Shown here: one piece after another, positions 42,242 to 51,233 of the stretch
Numbering within the stretch: position 1 is the first letter of the stretch
How the letters are laid out: the number at the start of each line of letters is the position of its first letter
Source: Sphingopyxis lindanitolerans
GTDB lineage: Bacteria > Pseudomonadota > Alphaproteobacteria > Sphingomonadales > Sphingomonadaceae
NCBI RefSeq assembly: GCF_002993885.1
Contig: NZ_CM009578.1
Coordinates: 499,251 to 563,250 of the forward strand
DNA length: 64,000 nt
Direction: 5' to 3'
Notes under the pieces: generated by a model
What the model saw: only the letters and a program-made list of their open reading frames with translations
What the model was told of the DNA's origin: nothing
Databases searched by the model: none
Translations under genes and position numbers: made by a program

Positions 42242-43069
42242 TCATGCCTCCGCTCCCAGCACCAGCTGTGCGCGGTCGTTCGCCGCCGACGCATGACGGG
42301 TTGCCGACCCCGTGGCGGGCGCCCATTTCAGGCAGGCGATGATCATTTCGATGACGGCGCGGGTCTCGCCCGGATCGCGAACGCACACGGTATCCAGGCC
42401 CAGGGTCTTGGCGGGATAGTCATTGCCACCGGGGAAAATCGCATCGCCGACGAAGAGCATGGCATCGAGCGCGATGCCGCTGGCATCGCGCAATTTCGTC
42501 AGGCCATATGCCTTGTCGACCCCTTCGCGGGTAACGTCGATCGACGTCGCGCCGCCCATGTTGATCGAAAGCCCAGGCAGGCGCTCACGAAGATCGCGCT
42601 GAATGACCTTGCGCTTCGCAAAGTCGGGATCCCATTTTTCCTTGGCATGAATCGGGGCCTCCTGGCCCAGCGCCGAAAAGGTGATCTGGCTCCCGCGGTC
42701 CTCGATGCGCTCGCCCCACACCGTCTCGGGAACAAAGCCGGTGGCTCGGAGTGACGCATCGAATGCCTCGAATATGCGCTGCTTTTCCTTGTCCGCGAAC
42801 AGTTCGGCATAAACCGGCCGCCATGCGCCGGAACCATGCCTATAGAGTTTGGTGCCCGTCGTCGGCATGAGCCACAGGCGTGCGCTGTTCGCCCGGGCGG
42901 GAAGCCGCGACGCGACCTGCTTTTCGAACTGGGGCCAATCGCCGCCCGAGATTACCGCGACCTCGACCACATTCAGAAGATCGGCGAGCGCGTCTCCCAT
43001 CGCGGCGTCGAGCGGCTGTTTGCTCTCGGCAAGCGTCCCATCGAGGTCGAAGGCAATGAGCTGTTTCAC
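42242..43069 (-). CDS. HAD-IIB hydrolase, phosphomannomutase (PMM)-like
   Basis: 275 residues from GTG 43067-43069, which overlaps the stop of the small upstream gene (GTGA). HAD motif I is FDLDGTLAESK, motif II VISGGDWPQF, and the end has LFVGDAIFPGGNDYPAKTLG, close to the GD-x4-PGGND signature of eukaryotic-type phosphomannomutase. TSIDVTREGVDKAYGL resembles the PMM cap/lysine region. It would interconvert mannose 6-phosphate and mannose 1-phosphate, or act as a sugar phosphatase. It faces the GT4-GH130 operon tail to tail, 155 nt away. Confidence 0.8.
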   Translation of the reverse strand: MKQLIAFDLDGTLAESKQPLDAAMGDALADLLNVVEVAVISGGDWPQFEKQVASRLPARANSARLWLMPTTGTKLYRHGSGAWRPVYAELFADKEKQRIFEAFDASLRATGFVPETVWGERIEDRGSQITFSALGQEAPIHAKEKWDPDFAKRKVIQRDLRERLPGLSINMGGATSIDVTREGVDKAYGLTKLRDASGIALDAMLFVGDAIFPGGNDYPAKTLGLDTVCVRDPGETRAVIEMIIACLKWAPATGSATRHASAANDRAQLVLGAEA

Positions 43070-43332
43070 GCCGGAGTCTCTCGGCGTTGCACCCCAAGCC
43101 CATCGCCGACGAAGGAAGCCGACCGTGCATCGACCTGATCGCTTGCCCGCTTGCCCCATTGCGCGACCACCGGAACATCGAAGGTCAGGCCGCGGCGCTC
43201 GCGATATTCGTTGATGCGCCTGGCATAATAGCAGGGAAGATCGAAATTGACGCCCGTCCGCCCATCGCGCTGCGCCTGGCCGACGGCCATCAAGGCCCTT
43301 TGATGATGATAGAGAAGTTCGTTGAGGTCCAT
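43066..43332 (-). CDS. Small hypothetical protein coupled to the PMM-like gene
   Basis: 88 residues from ATG 43332, with AAGGAG upstream. It starts MDLNELLYHHQRALMAVGQAQ and continues with RTGVNFDLPCYYARRINEYRERRGL, a mix of amphipathic helix and basic residues; the tail is polar. No known domain recognised, although short proteins beginning in this way are frequent in sphingomonads. Its stop overlaps the GTG of the PMM-like gene, so the products are likely co-expressed. Confidence 0.65.
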   Translation of the reverse strand: MDLNELLYHHQRALMAVGQAQRDGRTGVNFDLPCYYARRINEYRERRGLTFDVPVVAQWGKRASDQVDARSASFVGDGLGVQRRETPA

Positions 43333-43525
43333 ATCGTCGCTCCTTCGGCGGGAGCGCAAGAGTCTCTCAGTCGACGGCGCGCATGCGAAACCGCCGATAG
43401 GGCGTATATGGTGTCGCACCTGCTGATTTACAATCGACAGGTGCGACAGGAAGAGCCGACATCACCCAAGATGAAACGAGAACCGCCCGAAGCCGTCCTC
43501 ATCGGTCGATCACCGCAACTGGGTA

Positions 43526-44557
43526 TTACTCCGTCCCGTCGATCCGCAGCAATTGCTTGCCCTGATTCGAACCGCTGAACAGGCGCAGAAATGTTTGCGG
43601 GACGGCGCCGAAGCCGTGCTGGATGTCGGTACGATAGTGGATTTGGCCGCCACGAACCCATTGCCTGAGGTCGGCCATGGCGGCGGGCACACGATCGAGA
43701 TGGTCGAGCAGAATGAAGCCGCACATCTCGGCCCGCTGCGAAATCATCCGCATCAGGTTGCGCGGACCGACAGCGCCCCGCACGTCGTTATAGCCCGAAA
43801 TGGCACCGCACAGGACGATCCGGCCGAAGCGCGCGATATGCGCGATCCCTCCCTCGAGTATCGTGCCGCCGACATTGTCGAAGAACAGGTCGATCCCATC
43901 GGGTGCAAGCGCCCCAAGCCGCGCCCGGACATCCTCGCAGCGATAGTCGATCGCGGCGTCGGCGCCATAATCCTCGACCAGCCAGCGGCATTTCTCGGCG
44001 CCTCCGGCGATCCCGAGCACGCGCGCGCCCGCAAGCCGCGCGATCTGGATAGCGACCGATCCGACCGCACCCGCCGCGCCCGAGACGAGCACGCAATCCC
44101 CCGCGCGAAGCCGACCGACATCAAACATGCCGACATAGGCGGTAAGGCTTGCGGCGCCGAATATACCCAATGCCTCTTCGGGCGCTATATCTTCGGGAAT
44201 GGACACCAGGTCGGGGTCGCCCGCTCGCGCCGCGACGGCATAATCCTGCCACCCGAACAACCCCCGCACCATCGAACCTTCGGGATAGGCCGGGTTCGCC
44301 GACGCGATCACACGCGCGGCCGCGCTGCCGCGCACGACCTCATCGATCATGATCGGGGGCAGATAGCTCGGGGCATCATCCATCCATCCGCGCTGCGCGG
44401 GGTCGAAGCCGAACATGAGGTTACGGACGAGGATTTCGCCCGCGGCCAGATCGGCACGCGGCATCGGCGCGTCATGCCGTGCAAAATCCTCCACGCTGAC
44501 CTGCCCGTTGGGACGCCGCGCGAGCAGCCATTGGCGATTGACGGTCTCTGCGGGCAT
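43526..44557 (-). CDS. NADP-dependent MDR-family oxidoreductase
   Basis: 343 residues. Zinc-free medium-chain reductase, same branch as the gene at 36689-37669: VRNLMFGFDPAQRGWMDD, VLVSGAAGAVGSVAIQIARLAGARVLGIAGG, FFDNVGGTILEGGIAHIARFGRIVLCGAISGYND. Likely reduces an alpha,beta-unsaturated carbonyl with NADPH. It stands between the mannose locus and the HIP-type cluster on the minus strand, with an SDR gene upstream on the same strand; linkage to either is unproven. Confidence 0.87.
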   Translation of the reverse strand: MPAETVNRQWLLARRPNGQVSVEDFARHDAPMPRADLAAGEILVRNLMFGFDPAQRGWMDDAPSYLPPIMIDEVVRGSAAARVIASANPAYPEGSMVRGLFGWQDYAVAARAGDPDLVSIPEDIAPEEALGIFGAASLTAYVGMFDVGRLRAGDCVLVSGAAGAVGSVAIQIARLAGARVLGIAGGAEKCRWLVEDYGADAAIDYRCEDVRARLGALAPDGIDLFFDNVGGTILEGGIAHIARFGRIVLCGAISGYNDVRGAVGPRNLMRMISQRAEMCGFILLDHLDRVPAAMADLRQWVRGGQIHYRTDIQHGFGAVPQTFLRLFSGSNQGKQLLRIDGTE

Positions 44558-44705
44558 GGCGGCGCTCCGATATGGCAGTGGAAGGTGCCACCACTATCGC
44601 AACCGTCCGCCACCTTCGCTAGGCCGCGATTGTCCTGCGCCACGCACAGAATGTTTTCGGCATCCGCCCATAGGAAACCGAATTGTCCTCGGCCGCACCG
44701 CGACG

Positions 44706-45476
44706 TCAGCCCGCCTGGGCAAGGCTCAGAAAGACAGGCCGCTCACCGCCGCCGTGCGCGGCGATCCTGGCCCCGCTGATATAGGCCGCATCGGGCGACG
44801 CCAGGAAACTGACGACGCCGGCGATATCGGACCCGTGCGCCATGCGCCCGAGCGGCAGCATCGCGTCGATGCGCTTCATACCTTCGGCGCCGCCATAATG
44901 ATCGGCCGCCGCCTCGGTGGCGACCAGCCCGACGACGATCGCGTTGACGCGCACCTTCGGCCCCCATTCCATGGCGAGCGATTCGGTGAGGCTCAACAAT
45001 CCGGCCTTGGCCGCGCCATAGACCGCGGTGCCCGGCGAAGGCCGCGCGCCCGAAACGCTGGCGATATTGACGATGCTGCCGCCGCTTTCCTGCGCCTGCA
45101 TGATGCGGTTTGCCGCCTGTGCGACATGGAGCGGCGCGAGCAGGTTGAGCGCGAGGATGCGCTCCGAAAAGCGCGGCGAAGCCGAAGCCGCTTCGGCTTC
45201 GGGCGATCCCCCCGCGTTGTTCACCACCAGATCGAGCCGACCGTGGCGTTCGAAAATCCGGGCGACCATCGCCTGAACCGCGTCCGCCGAACGCACGTCG
45301 CACGCCTCGAACTCCGCCACCGCATCATCGTGGCGCGGCAAGTCGCCGGGGGCATTGCGGCCGCAGATCACGACCCGCATCCCGTCGCTCAGCAAGCGCT
45401 CCGCGATCGCGCGGCCGATGCCGCGGCTGCCGCCGGTCACAAGCGCCACGCGCTGTTGGTCGTCCACCATAGCCAT
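44706..45476 (-). CDS. Short-chain dehydrogenase/reductase
   Basis: 256 residues; ATG 45476 or ATG 45470 (the latter has GGAGA at better spacing). Classical SDR: RVALVTGGSRGIGRAIAE, NNAGG, catalytic Ser in NIASVSG and Tyr/Lys in YGAAK, and an SGARIAAHGGG end. Divergent from the IpdA-like gene across about 145 nt, so both may share regulation. A role in the adjacent steroid-type pathway is possible but the subfamily is not diagnostic. Confidence 0.85.
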   Translation of the reverse strand: MAMVDDQQRVALVTGGSRGIGRAIAERLLSDGMRVVICGRNAPGDLPRHDDAVAEFEACDVRSADAVQAMVARIFERHGRLDLVVNNAGGSPEAEAASASPRFSERILALNLLAPLHVAQAANRIMQAQESGGSIVNIASVSGARPSPGTAVYGAAKAGLLSLTESLAMEWGPKVRVNAIVVGLVATEAAADHYGGAEGMKRIDAMLPLGRMAHGSDIAGVVSFLASPDAAYISGARIAAHGGGERPVFLSLAQAG

Positions 45477-45621
45477 TCTCCATCTTCCATCCGCCTCTTT
45501 CCGGCCGGACGGCGCGAAAGTCTCTCTCCATATGGTGGTATCGCCCGAACGGCCAGCGCGCCTATCCCTCTTGCAACATCGCGGGCGCCCTCGCGCCCGG
45601 CGCCTGTGGCTGGAGAGTGGA

Positions 45622-46497
45622 TTGAACAAGCAACTGACCGTCGAGCAGTTCGTCGCCTCGCTGAAGAGCGGGATGACGATCGGGATTGGAGGCTGGGGCC
45701 CACGCCGCAAGCCGATGGCACTGGTCCGCGCCATTTTGCGTTCGGACCTCACCGACCTGACGATCGTCGCCTATGGCGGCCCCGAAGTCGGCATGCTCTG
45801 CGCCGCGGGCAAGGTGAAGAAGCTGATCTTCGGCTTCGTCTCGATGGATGCGATCCCGCTCGAACCTTATTTTCGCAAGGCGCGCGAGGCCGGAACCCTC
45901 GACATTCTCGAGCTTGACGAAGGCATGCTGCAATGGGGGCTCAAGGCTGCGGCGTTCCGCCTGCCTTTCCTCCCCACCCATGTCGGTCTCGGCACCGATG
46001 TCATGACGCATGGCGGCTTCCGGACCGTCCAGTCACCCTATGACGATGGCGAGGTCGTGCTGGCGATGCCGCCGCTGCGGCTCGACGCCGCGCTGCTCCA
46101 CGTTCACCGCGCCGACAAGCTCGGCAATATCCAGGCGCTCGGCCCCGACACCTATTATGACGAATGGTTCGCGCGCGCCGCCGACCAAAGCTTCGTTTCG
46201 GCCGAAGAAGTCGTCGATCGCATGGACCATAGCTATCCCGAGGATGCGCGCGCCAACATCGTCGAGCGTTGCTTCATCCACGGCGTGGTCGAAGCGCCGC
46301 TGGGCGCGCACCCGACCTCGATGCCGCCGTCCTACGGCTGGGACATGAAGCACCTCAAGGCCTATGCCGCGAGCGCGCGCCAGGAGGGCGGCTGGGACGC
46401 CTATGTGGCGGGCGTCATCGGCGCCGACGAAGCCGGCTACCTCGACCGTGTCGGCGGCAAGGATACTGTCGCCGCCCTCCCCCTTCCCATCTTCTGA
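45622..46497 (+). CDS. ipdA: IpdA-like CoA-transferase-fold hydrolase, alpha subunit
   Basis: 291 residues starting at TTG 45622, which has GGAG six bases upstream; no ATG lies at the conserved start. With the next gene it forms a class I CoA-transferase-like heterodimer. Motifs: FVASLKSGMTIGIGGWGPRRKPMALVRAIL, VAYGGPEVGMLCAAGKVKKLIFGF, and HRADKLGNIQALG. In the HIP pathway IpdAB hydrolyses COCHEA-CoA to open the last steroid ring. It opens a 13-gene run. Other CoA-transferase functions are possible, but the neighbouring IpdC-, IpdF- and FadA6-like genes support this one. Confidence 0.8.
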   Translation: MNKQLTVEQFVASLKSGMTIGIGGWGPRRKPMALVRAILRSDLTDLTIVAYGGPEVGMLCAAGKVKKLIFGFVSMDAIPLEPYFRKAREAGTLDILELDEGMLQWGLKAAAFRLPFLPTHVGLGTDVMTHGGFRTVQSPYDDGEVVLAMPPLRLDAALLHVHRADKLGNIQALGPDTYYDEWFARAADQSFVSAEEVVDRMDHSYPEDARANIVERCFIHGVVEAPLGAHPTSMPPSYGWDMKHLKAYAASARQEGGWDAYVAGVIGADEAGYLDRVGGKDTVAALPLPIF

Positions 46498-46511
46498 GGC
46501 GGACGAAGCTC

Positions 46512-47312
46512 ATGACCACCGCACCCGAATTTTCGCTCTGCGAACAGTTGATCGTCGCCGCCTCCGAAGCGTGGCGCGGCAATGGCGAACTCGTCGCGAC
46601 CGGCATCGGCCCGGCGCCTCGCCTCGCCGCCTCGCTCGCCAAGGTGACGCACACCCCCGAACTGATGATGACCGACGGCGAGGCGTATCTGGTCGAGGAC
46701 CCGGTGCCGCTCGGCCCGCGCGGCTATGACGACCGCAAGCCCGCGGGCTACCTGCCCTTCTCGCGTTTCTTCGACGCCGCGGTGTGGCCCGGCAAGCGCC
46801 ACGCAATGGTCACGCCGAGCCAGATCGACCGTTTCGGCCAGACGAACATCTCCTATCTCGGCGGCACCTACGACCAACCAAAGGTGCAGATGCTCGGCGC
46901 GCGCGGCTTTCCGGGCAACAGCATCTGCCACATCAACTCGATGTTCGTTCCCGCCCACTCGAAGCGCGTCTTCGTCGAGGGCGAGGTCGATATGGTGTCG
47001 AGCGTCGGTTATAATCCCGCGCGGCGCATCGCGGGCGCGACTTTCGACCGGGTCGACCTGCGGCTGATCGTCACCGATCTTTGCGTGATGGATTTCGGCG
47101 GCACGGACCATGCGATCCGCGTCGTGATGCTCCACCCTGGCGTCACTTTCGATCAGGTGCAGGAAGCGACCGGCTTCGCGCTCCAGGCCGCGGCCGAGAT
47201 CGAGGAAACGGCCGCCCCTACCGCCGAGCAGCTCGCGATCATCGCGCGGCTCGACCCGCATAATCTGCGCGCGACCGTGCTCAAGGACAATCCCGCGGGC
47301 AAGAGGACCTGA
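46512..47312 (+). CDS. ipdB: IpdB-like CoA-transferase-fold hydrolase, beta subunit
   Basis: 266 residues from ATG 46512, 14 nt after ipdA. Beta-subunit features: LCEQLIVAASEAWRGNGELVATGIGPAPRLAASLAK, MMTDGEAYLVEDPVPLG, and SQIDRFGQTNISYLG. The sequence lacks the usual SENG-type active Glu motif of true CoA-transferases at its expected place, in keeping with the hydrolase IpdB (motif judged by eye). Cytosolic partner of ipdA. Confidence 0.8.
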   Translation: MTTAPEFSLCEQLIVAASEAWRGNGELVATGIGPAPRLAASLAKVTHTPELMMTDGEAYLVEDPVPLGPRGYDDRKPAGYLPFSRFFDAAVWPGKRHAMVTPSQIDRFGQTNISYLGGTYDQPKVQMLGARGFPGNSICHINSMFVPAHSKRVFVEGEVDMVSSVGYNPARRIAGATFDRVDLRLIVTDLCVMDFGGTDHAIRVVMLHPGVTFDQVQEATGFALQAAAEIEETAAPTAEQLAIIARLDPHNLRATVLKDNPAGKRT

Positions 47313-47315
47313 GCC

Positions 47316-48239
47316 ATGACAGAGCAGAATGACGGGCTCGTCCCGCCGGTCGATGAAACCCCGGTCTATGAAACCGATACGCCGATCCTCTATGAAGCGG
47401 CGGACGGCATTGCGTGGGTGACGCTCAACCGCCCGCAATATCACAATGTCCAGAACAGCCAGATGACCTATGCGCTCGACGACGCCTTCGTCCGCGCGGT
47501 CAATGACGATGCGGTCAAGGTCATCGTCCTGAAATCGGACGCCAAACATTTCAGCGCCGGGCACGACATCGGCACACCGGGACGCGACTTCCACTCGCCC
47601 GTCGAGCGCCGGCTGATGTGGTACGATCACTCGACCAAGGCGGGCGCCGAAAAAGCCTATGCCCGCGAACAGGAACAATATCTGGGCATGTGCAAAAGGT
47701 GGCGGGACATTCCCAAGCCGACCATCGCGCAGGTCCACGGCGGCTGCATCGCGGGCGGGCTGATGCTGGCCTGGGTGTGCGACCTCATCATCGCCTCGGA
47801 CGATGCCTTCTTTCAGGACCCGGTGCTCCAGATGGGGTTTCCGGGCCTCGAATATTTCGCGCATTGCCACGAACTCAATGTCCGGCTGGCCAAGGAGTTT
47901 CTGTTCCTCGGCGACCGGATGAGCGCCGAGCGCGCGCGCGAAGCCGGGATGGTCAACCGCGTCGTGCCGCGCGCCGAATTGGCGGACGAGGTCGCACGCA
48001 TCGCGGCGCGGATCGCGACGCAGCCCCGCCTCGCGCTGCAACTCGCGAAGCAGGCGTGCAACCATATGGAGACGCTGGCGGGCAAGAATGCCGGGATCGA
48101 CGCGGCGTTCGGCTATCATCATTTCGCCCACGCCAACAACAGCCTGGTCAAGGGCGACTATATCGCCGGGTTCGACGGCAAGAAGATGGCCGAAGCCAAC
48201 AAGAAAGACGTCGCCAAGAAGGATCAGGGGGAAGGCTGA
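47316..48239 (+). CDS. Enoyl-CoA hydratase/isomerase family protein
   Basis: 307 residues, longer than a standard crotonase owing to an N-terminal tail and a Lys-rich end. Crotonase motifs: WVTLNRPQYHNVQN, HFSAGHDIG oxyanion region, IAQVHGGCIAGGLMLAWVCDLIIAS, and GFPGLEYFAHCHEL. In HIP degradation an enoyl-CoA hydratase of this kind hydrates the ring-C/D intermediates. Its stop overlaps the next ATG by 1 nt. The exact step is not decided by sequence alone. Confidence 0.85.
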   Translation: MTEQNDGLVPPVDETPVYETDTPILYEAADGIAWVTLNRPQYHNVQNSQMTYALDDAFVRAVNDDAVKVIVLKSDAKHFSAGHDIGTPGRDFHSPVERRLMWYDHSTKAGAEKAYAREQEQYLGMCKRWRDIPKPTIAQVHGGCIAGGLMLAWVCDLIIASDDAFFQDPVLQMGFPGLEYFAHCHELNVRLAKEFLFLGDRMSAERAREAGMVNRVVPRAELADEVARIAARIATQPRLALQLAKQACNHMETLAGKNAGIDAAFGYHHFAHANNSLVKGDYIAGFDGKKMAEANKKDVAKKDQGEG

Positions 48240-49318
48240 TGGCCGATCCGCTCGCCACCCTTCTGACCGAACGGCTCGGCTGCCGACTGCCGGTGATCCA
48301 GACCGCGATGGGCTGGATCGCGACGCCGGGCCTGGTGATCGCGTCGAGCGAGGCGGGCGCTTTCGGTTTCCTCGCGGGCGCGGTGATGCAGCCCGCCGAG
48401 CTTGAGGCGGCGATCCTTGCGGTGAAGAAGGGCACGAAGCAGCCCTTCGGCGTCAATTTCCATATGTTCCAGCCGGGCGCGGCGGAGATTGTCGAGATCA
48501 TCCTGAAACACCGCGACCAGATCCGCGCGGTCAGCTTTGGGCGCGGGCCCGATGCGACAATGATCGGCCGTTTCAAGGATGCGGGCATCCTCTGCGTGCC
48601 CACCGTCGGCGCGGTCAAGCATGCGCAGAAGATGGTGCAGCTTGGCGTCGACATGGTGACGGTGCAGGGCGGCGAAGGCGGCGGGCATACCGGGTCGGTC
48701 GCCTCGACCATATTGCTGCCGCAGGTGCTCGATGCGGTGAAGGTGCCCGTGATCGCCGCGGGCGGCTTTGACGACGGGCGCGGGCTCGCGGCGGCGCTGG
48801 CCTATGGCGCGGTCGGGATCGCGATGGGTACCCGCTTCCTGATGACGCGCGAAAGCCCGATCCCCGACGTGACCAAGGCGCGCTATGTCGGCGCGGGCAC
48901 CGACGACATTCTGGTATCGACCAAGGTCGACGGCCTGCCGCAGCGGATGATCCGCAATGCGCTGCTCGATCGCATCGAGCGGTCGAGCGGCCTCGGCATT
49001 TGGCGCCGCGCGATCGAAAGCGGGCTCGCGATGAAGCGCCAGACCGGCGCGTCGTTCGGCGAATTGTTCCGCGCCGCGAAGGGCATGACCAGCCACGGCG
49101 GGCTGACGCTGCCACAGGCGATGATGGCGGCGTCGGCGCCGATGCTGATCCAGAAAGCGGTGGTCGAGGGCGATCCCGACCATGGCCTGATGGCGACCGG
49201 CCTCGTCGCCGGACGGCTTGCCGACCTGCCGAGTTGCGCCGAACTGCTCGGCGGCATCGAACGCGACGCGCGCGCGCGCCTCGCTGCGCTTTCCTTTCCT
49301 GCATCAACGGGGGTCTGA
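48239..49318 (+). CDS. IpdC-like FMN enzyme (nitronate monooxygenase family)
   Basis: 359 residues from ATG 48239. TIM-barrel FMN enzyme: LPVIQTAMGWIATPGLVIASSEAGAFGFLA, VQGGEGGGHTGSVAST, VIAAGGFDDGRGLAAALAYGAVGIAMGTRF. The family includes IpdC, a flavoprotein needed for the HIP ring-C steps in actinobacteria; the position between a hydratase and a second crotonase in an ipdAB operon supports this. Distinct from the larger family member at 7372-8775. Confidence 0.8.
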   Translation: MADPLATLLTERLGCRLPVIQTAMGWIATPGLVIASSEAGAFGFLAGAVMQPAELEAAILAVKKGTKQPFGVNFHMFQPGAAEIVEIILKHRDQIRAVSFGRGPDATMIGRFKDAGILCVPTVGAVKHAQKMVQLGVDMVTVQGGEGGGHTGSVASTILLPQVLDAVKVPVIAAGGFDDGRGLAAALAYGAVGIAMGTRFLMTRESPIPDVTKARYVGAGTDDILVSTKVDGLPQRMIRNALLDRIERSSGLGIWRRAIESGLAMKRQTGASFGELFRAAKGMTSHGGLTLPQAMMAASAPMLIQKAVVEGDPDHGLMATGLVAGRLADLPSCAELLGGIERDARARLAALSFPASTGV

Positions 49319-49321
49319 CCC

Positions 49322-50077
49322 ATGCCGATCCATATCGAGATCAAGGACCGCATCGCCGAGATTATCTTCGACGTGCCGCCGGTCAACGCGTTCGACAGCG
49401 CGACGTGGAACAGCCTGCCCGCGATCATCCGCGACGCGGGACAGAATCCCGACGTCAATGTCGTCCTCATCCGCGCTGCCGAAAGCGCGCGCGGCTTTTG
49501 CGGCGGCGTCGACATCAAGGAGATGCAGGCGCACCCCGAACGCATCACTTTGCTCAATCGCGGCAATTATCTGACCTTCAAGGCGGTGCGCGACTGCGAG
49601 GTGCCGGTGGTCGTCGCGGTGCATAAATTCGTGATCGGCGGCGGCATCGGCATTTGCGGCGCGAGCGACACGATCATCGCCGCCGACGATGCCTATTTCT
49701 CGCTGCCCGAGGTCGATCGCGGCGCGATGGGCGGCGCCTCGCATCTGTCGCGGATGCTGCCGCTGCACAAGGTGCGCGCCGCCTTCTTCACCGGCGGCAA
49801 TATTCCGGTCGAGGAAGCATATCGGCTCGGCGCGGTCGAGAAGATCGTGCCGCGCGACGCGCTGACCCAGGAAGCGCGCGCCTTTGCGAGCGTCATCGCG
49901 GGCAAATCGCGCAAGGCGCTGGTCCTCGCCAAGGAAGCGCTGAACGGGCTCGAACCGCGCGACGTCGATCATGGCTATCGCTGGGAACAGGGCTTCACGC
50001 TCGAAATGTATATGCACGAGGATAGCCAGAAGGCGCGCGACGCCTTTGTCGACACCGGCAAGGCGGCCGAATTCTGA
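49322..50077 (+). CDS. EchA20-like crotonase-family ring hydrolase
   Basis: 251 residues, a standard crotonase length. Motifs: AEIIFDVPPVNAFDS, GFCGGVDIKEMQAHPERI (oxyanion loop), VAVHKFVIGGGIGICGASDTIIA and SLPEVDRGAMGGASHLSR. In the HIP route EchA20 cleaves ring D by hydrolysis; this gene is the likeliest candidate because of its position after the IpdC-like gene and before the IpdE-like pair. Its stop shares a base with the next start. Hydratase activity cannot be excluded by sequence. Confidence 0.78.
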   Translation: MPIHIEIKDRIAEIIFDVPPVNAFDSATWNSLPAIIRDAGQNPDVNVVLIRAAESARGFCGGVDIKEMQAHPERITLLNRGNYLTFKAVRDCEVPVVVAVHKFVIGGGIGICGASDTIIAADDAYFSLPEVDRGAMGGASHLSRMLPLHKVRAAFFTGGNIPVEEAYRLGAVEKIVPRDALTQEARAFASVIAGKSRKALVLAKEALNGLEPRDVDHGYRWEQGFTLEMYMHEDSQKARDAFVDTGKAAEF

Positions 50078-51228
50078 TGGACCTCGCCTATACGACCGAA
50101 CAACAGGCTTTTCGGGCCGAGGTGCGCGCGTGGATGGAGGCGAATGCCCCAAAGGCGCCACTCGTCACCTTGGAACGCGAGGAGGGCTATCACCAGCATG
50201 TCGAATGGGAGCGCAAGCTCGCAAGCGGCAATTGGGGCATGGTCACCTGGCCCGAGGCTTATGGCGGGCGCGGGCTAGACCTCATCCAATGGCTGATCTT
50301 CGAGGAAGAATATTATCGCGCCGGGGCGCCGCTGCGCGTCAACCAGAATGGCATCTTCCTGCTCGGCCCGACGGTCATGGAATACGGCACCGACGAACAG
50401 AAGGCGCGTTTCCTCACCCCAATGGCGAAGGGCGAGATGATCTGGGCGCAGGCATGGTCCGAACCGGGTGCCGGGTCGGACATGGCGGCGATCACCTCCA
50501 AAGCCATCCGCGACGGCGATCATTATGTGATCTCGGGGCAGAAAACCTGGTCGAGCCGCGCGAGCTTCGCCGACTGGGGCTTCGGCCTGTTCCGCACCGA
50601 CCCGGACTCGAAGCGGCACAAGGGACTGAGCTTCATCCTGTTCGACCTCAATGCCCCCGGCGTCACCCGCCGCCCGATCCGCCAGCTTCACGGCGATCCG
50701 GGCTTTGCCGAGCTGTTCTTCGACGACGTGCGCGTGCCCGTCGCAAACCGCATCGCGGGCGAAGGCGAAGGCTGGACCGTCGCGATGGCGACCGCGGGGT
50801 TCGAACGCGGGCTGATGCTGCGCTCGCCCGCGCGTTTTCAGGCCGCCGCCGAACGCCTCGTCAAATTGTTCCGCGCCTGTGAAGCGAAGGCCGCGCCCGC
50901 GGCGCGCGAACAGGTGATGCAGGCGTGGATGGACGCGCAGGCCTATGCCTATAACACCTATGCCGTCGCCTCGAAGATCATGGGCGGTGGGCAGATCGGC
51001 GCCGAAGCGAGCCTCAACAAGATATTCTGGTCCGAACTCGACCGCGCCGCGCACCGCACCGCGATGCAGCTTCTCGGCGCTTCGGCCGAATTGCGGCATC
51101 TGGACGGCGGCGCGCTCAATGCGTGGCTCGAAGGCTATATCTTCTCGCTCTCCGGCCCGATCTACGCCGGGTCGAACGAGATCCAGCGCAACATCATCGC
51201 CGAGCGCCTGCTCGGCCTGCCGAGGTAG
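50077..51228 (+). CDS. Acyl-CoA dehydrogenase, large subunit type (IpdE1-like)
   Basis: 383 residues. Acyl-CoA dehydrogenase fold: GNWGMVTWPEAYGGRGLDLIQWLIFEEEYYRAGAP, IWAQAWSEPGAGSDMAAITSKA, YVISGQKTWSSRA, FERGLMLRSPARFQ, and the C-terminal SGPIYAGSNEIQRNIIAERLLGLPR. It is directly followed by a shorter dehydrogenase gene; such pairs make alpha2beta2 enzymes in steroid degradation (IpdE1-IpdE2 or FadE31-FadE32 type). A FAD enzyme dehydrogenating a ring-bearing CoA ester. Confidence 0.85.
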   Translation: MDLAYTTEQQAFRAEVRAWMEANAPKAPLVTLEREEGYHQHVEWERKLASGNWGMVTWPEAYGGRGLDLIQWLIFEEEYYRAGAPLRVNQNGIFLLGPTVMEYGTDEQKARFLTPMAKGEMIWAQAWSEPGAGSDMAAITSKAIRDGDHYVISGQKTWSSRASFADWGFGLFRTDPDSKRHKGLSFILFDLNAPGVTRRPIRQLHGDPGFAELFFDDVRVPVANRIAGEGEGWTVAMATAGFERGLMLRSPARFQAAAERLVKLFRACEAKAAPAAREQVMQAWMDAQAYAYNTYAVASKIMGGGQIGAEASLNKIFWSELDRAAHRTAMQLLGASAELRHLDGGALNAWLEGYIFSLSGPIYAGSNEIQRNIIAERLLGLPR

Positions 51229-51233
51229 CGGCC

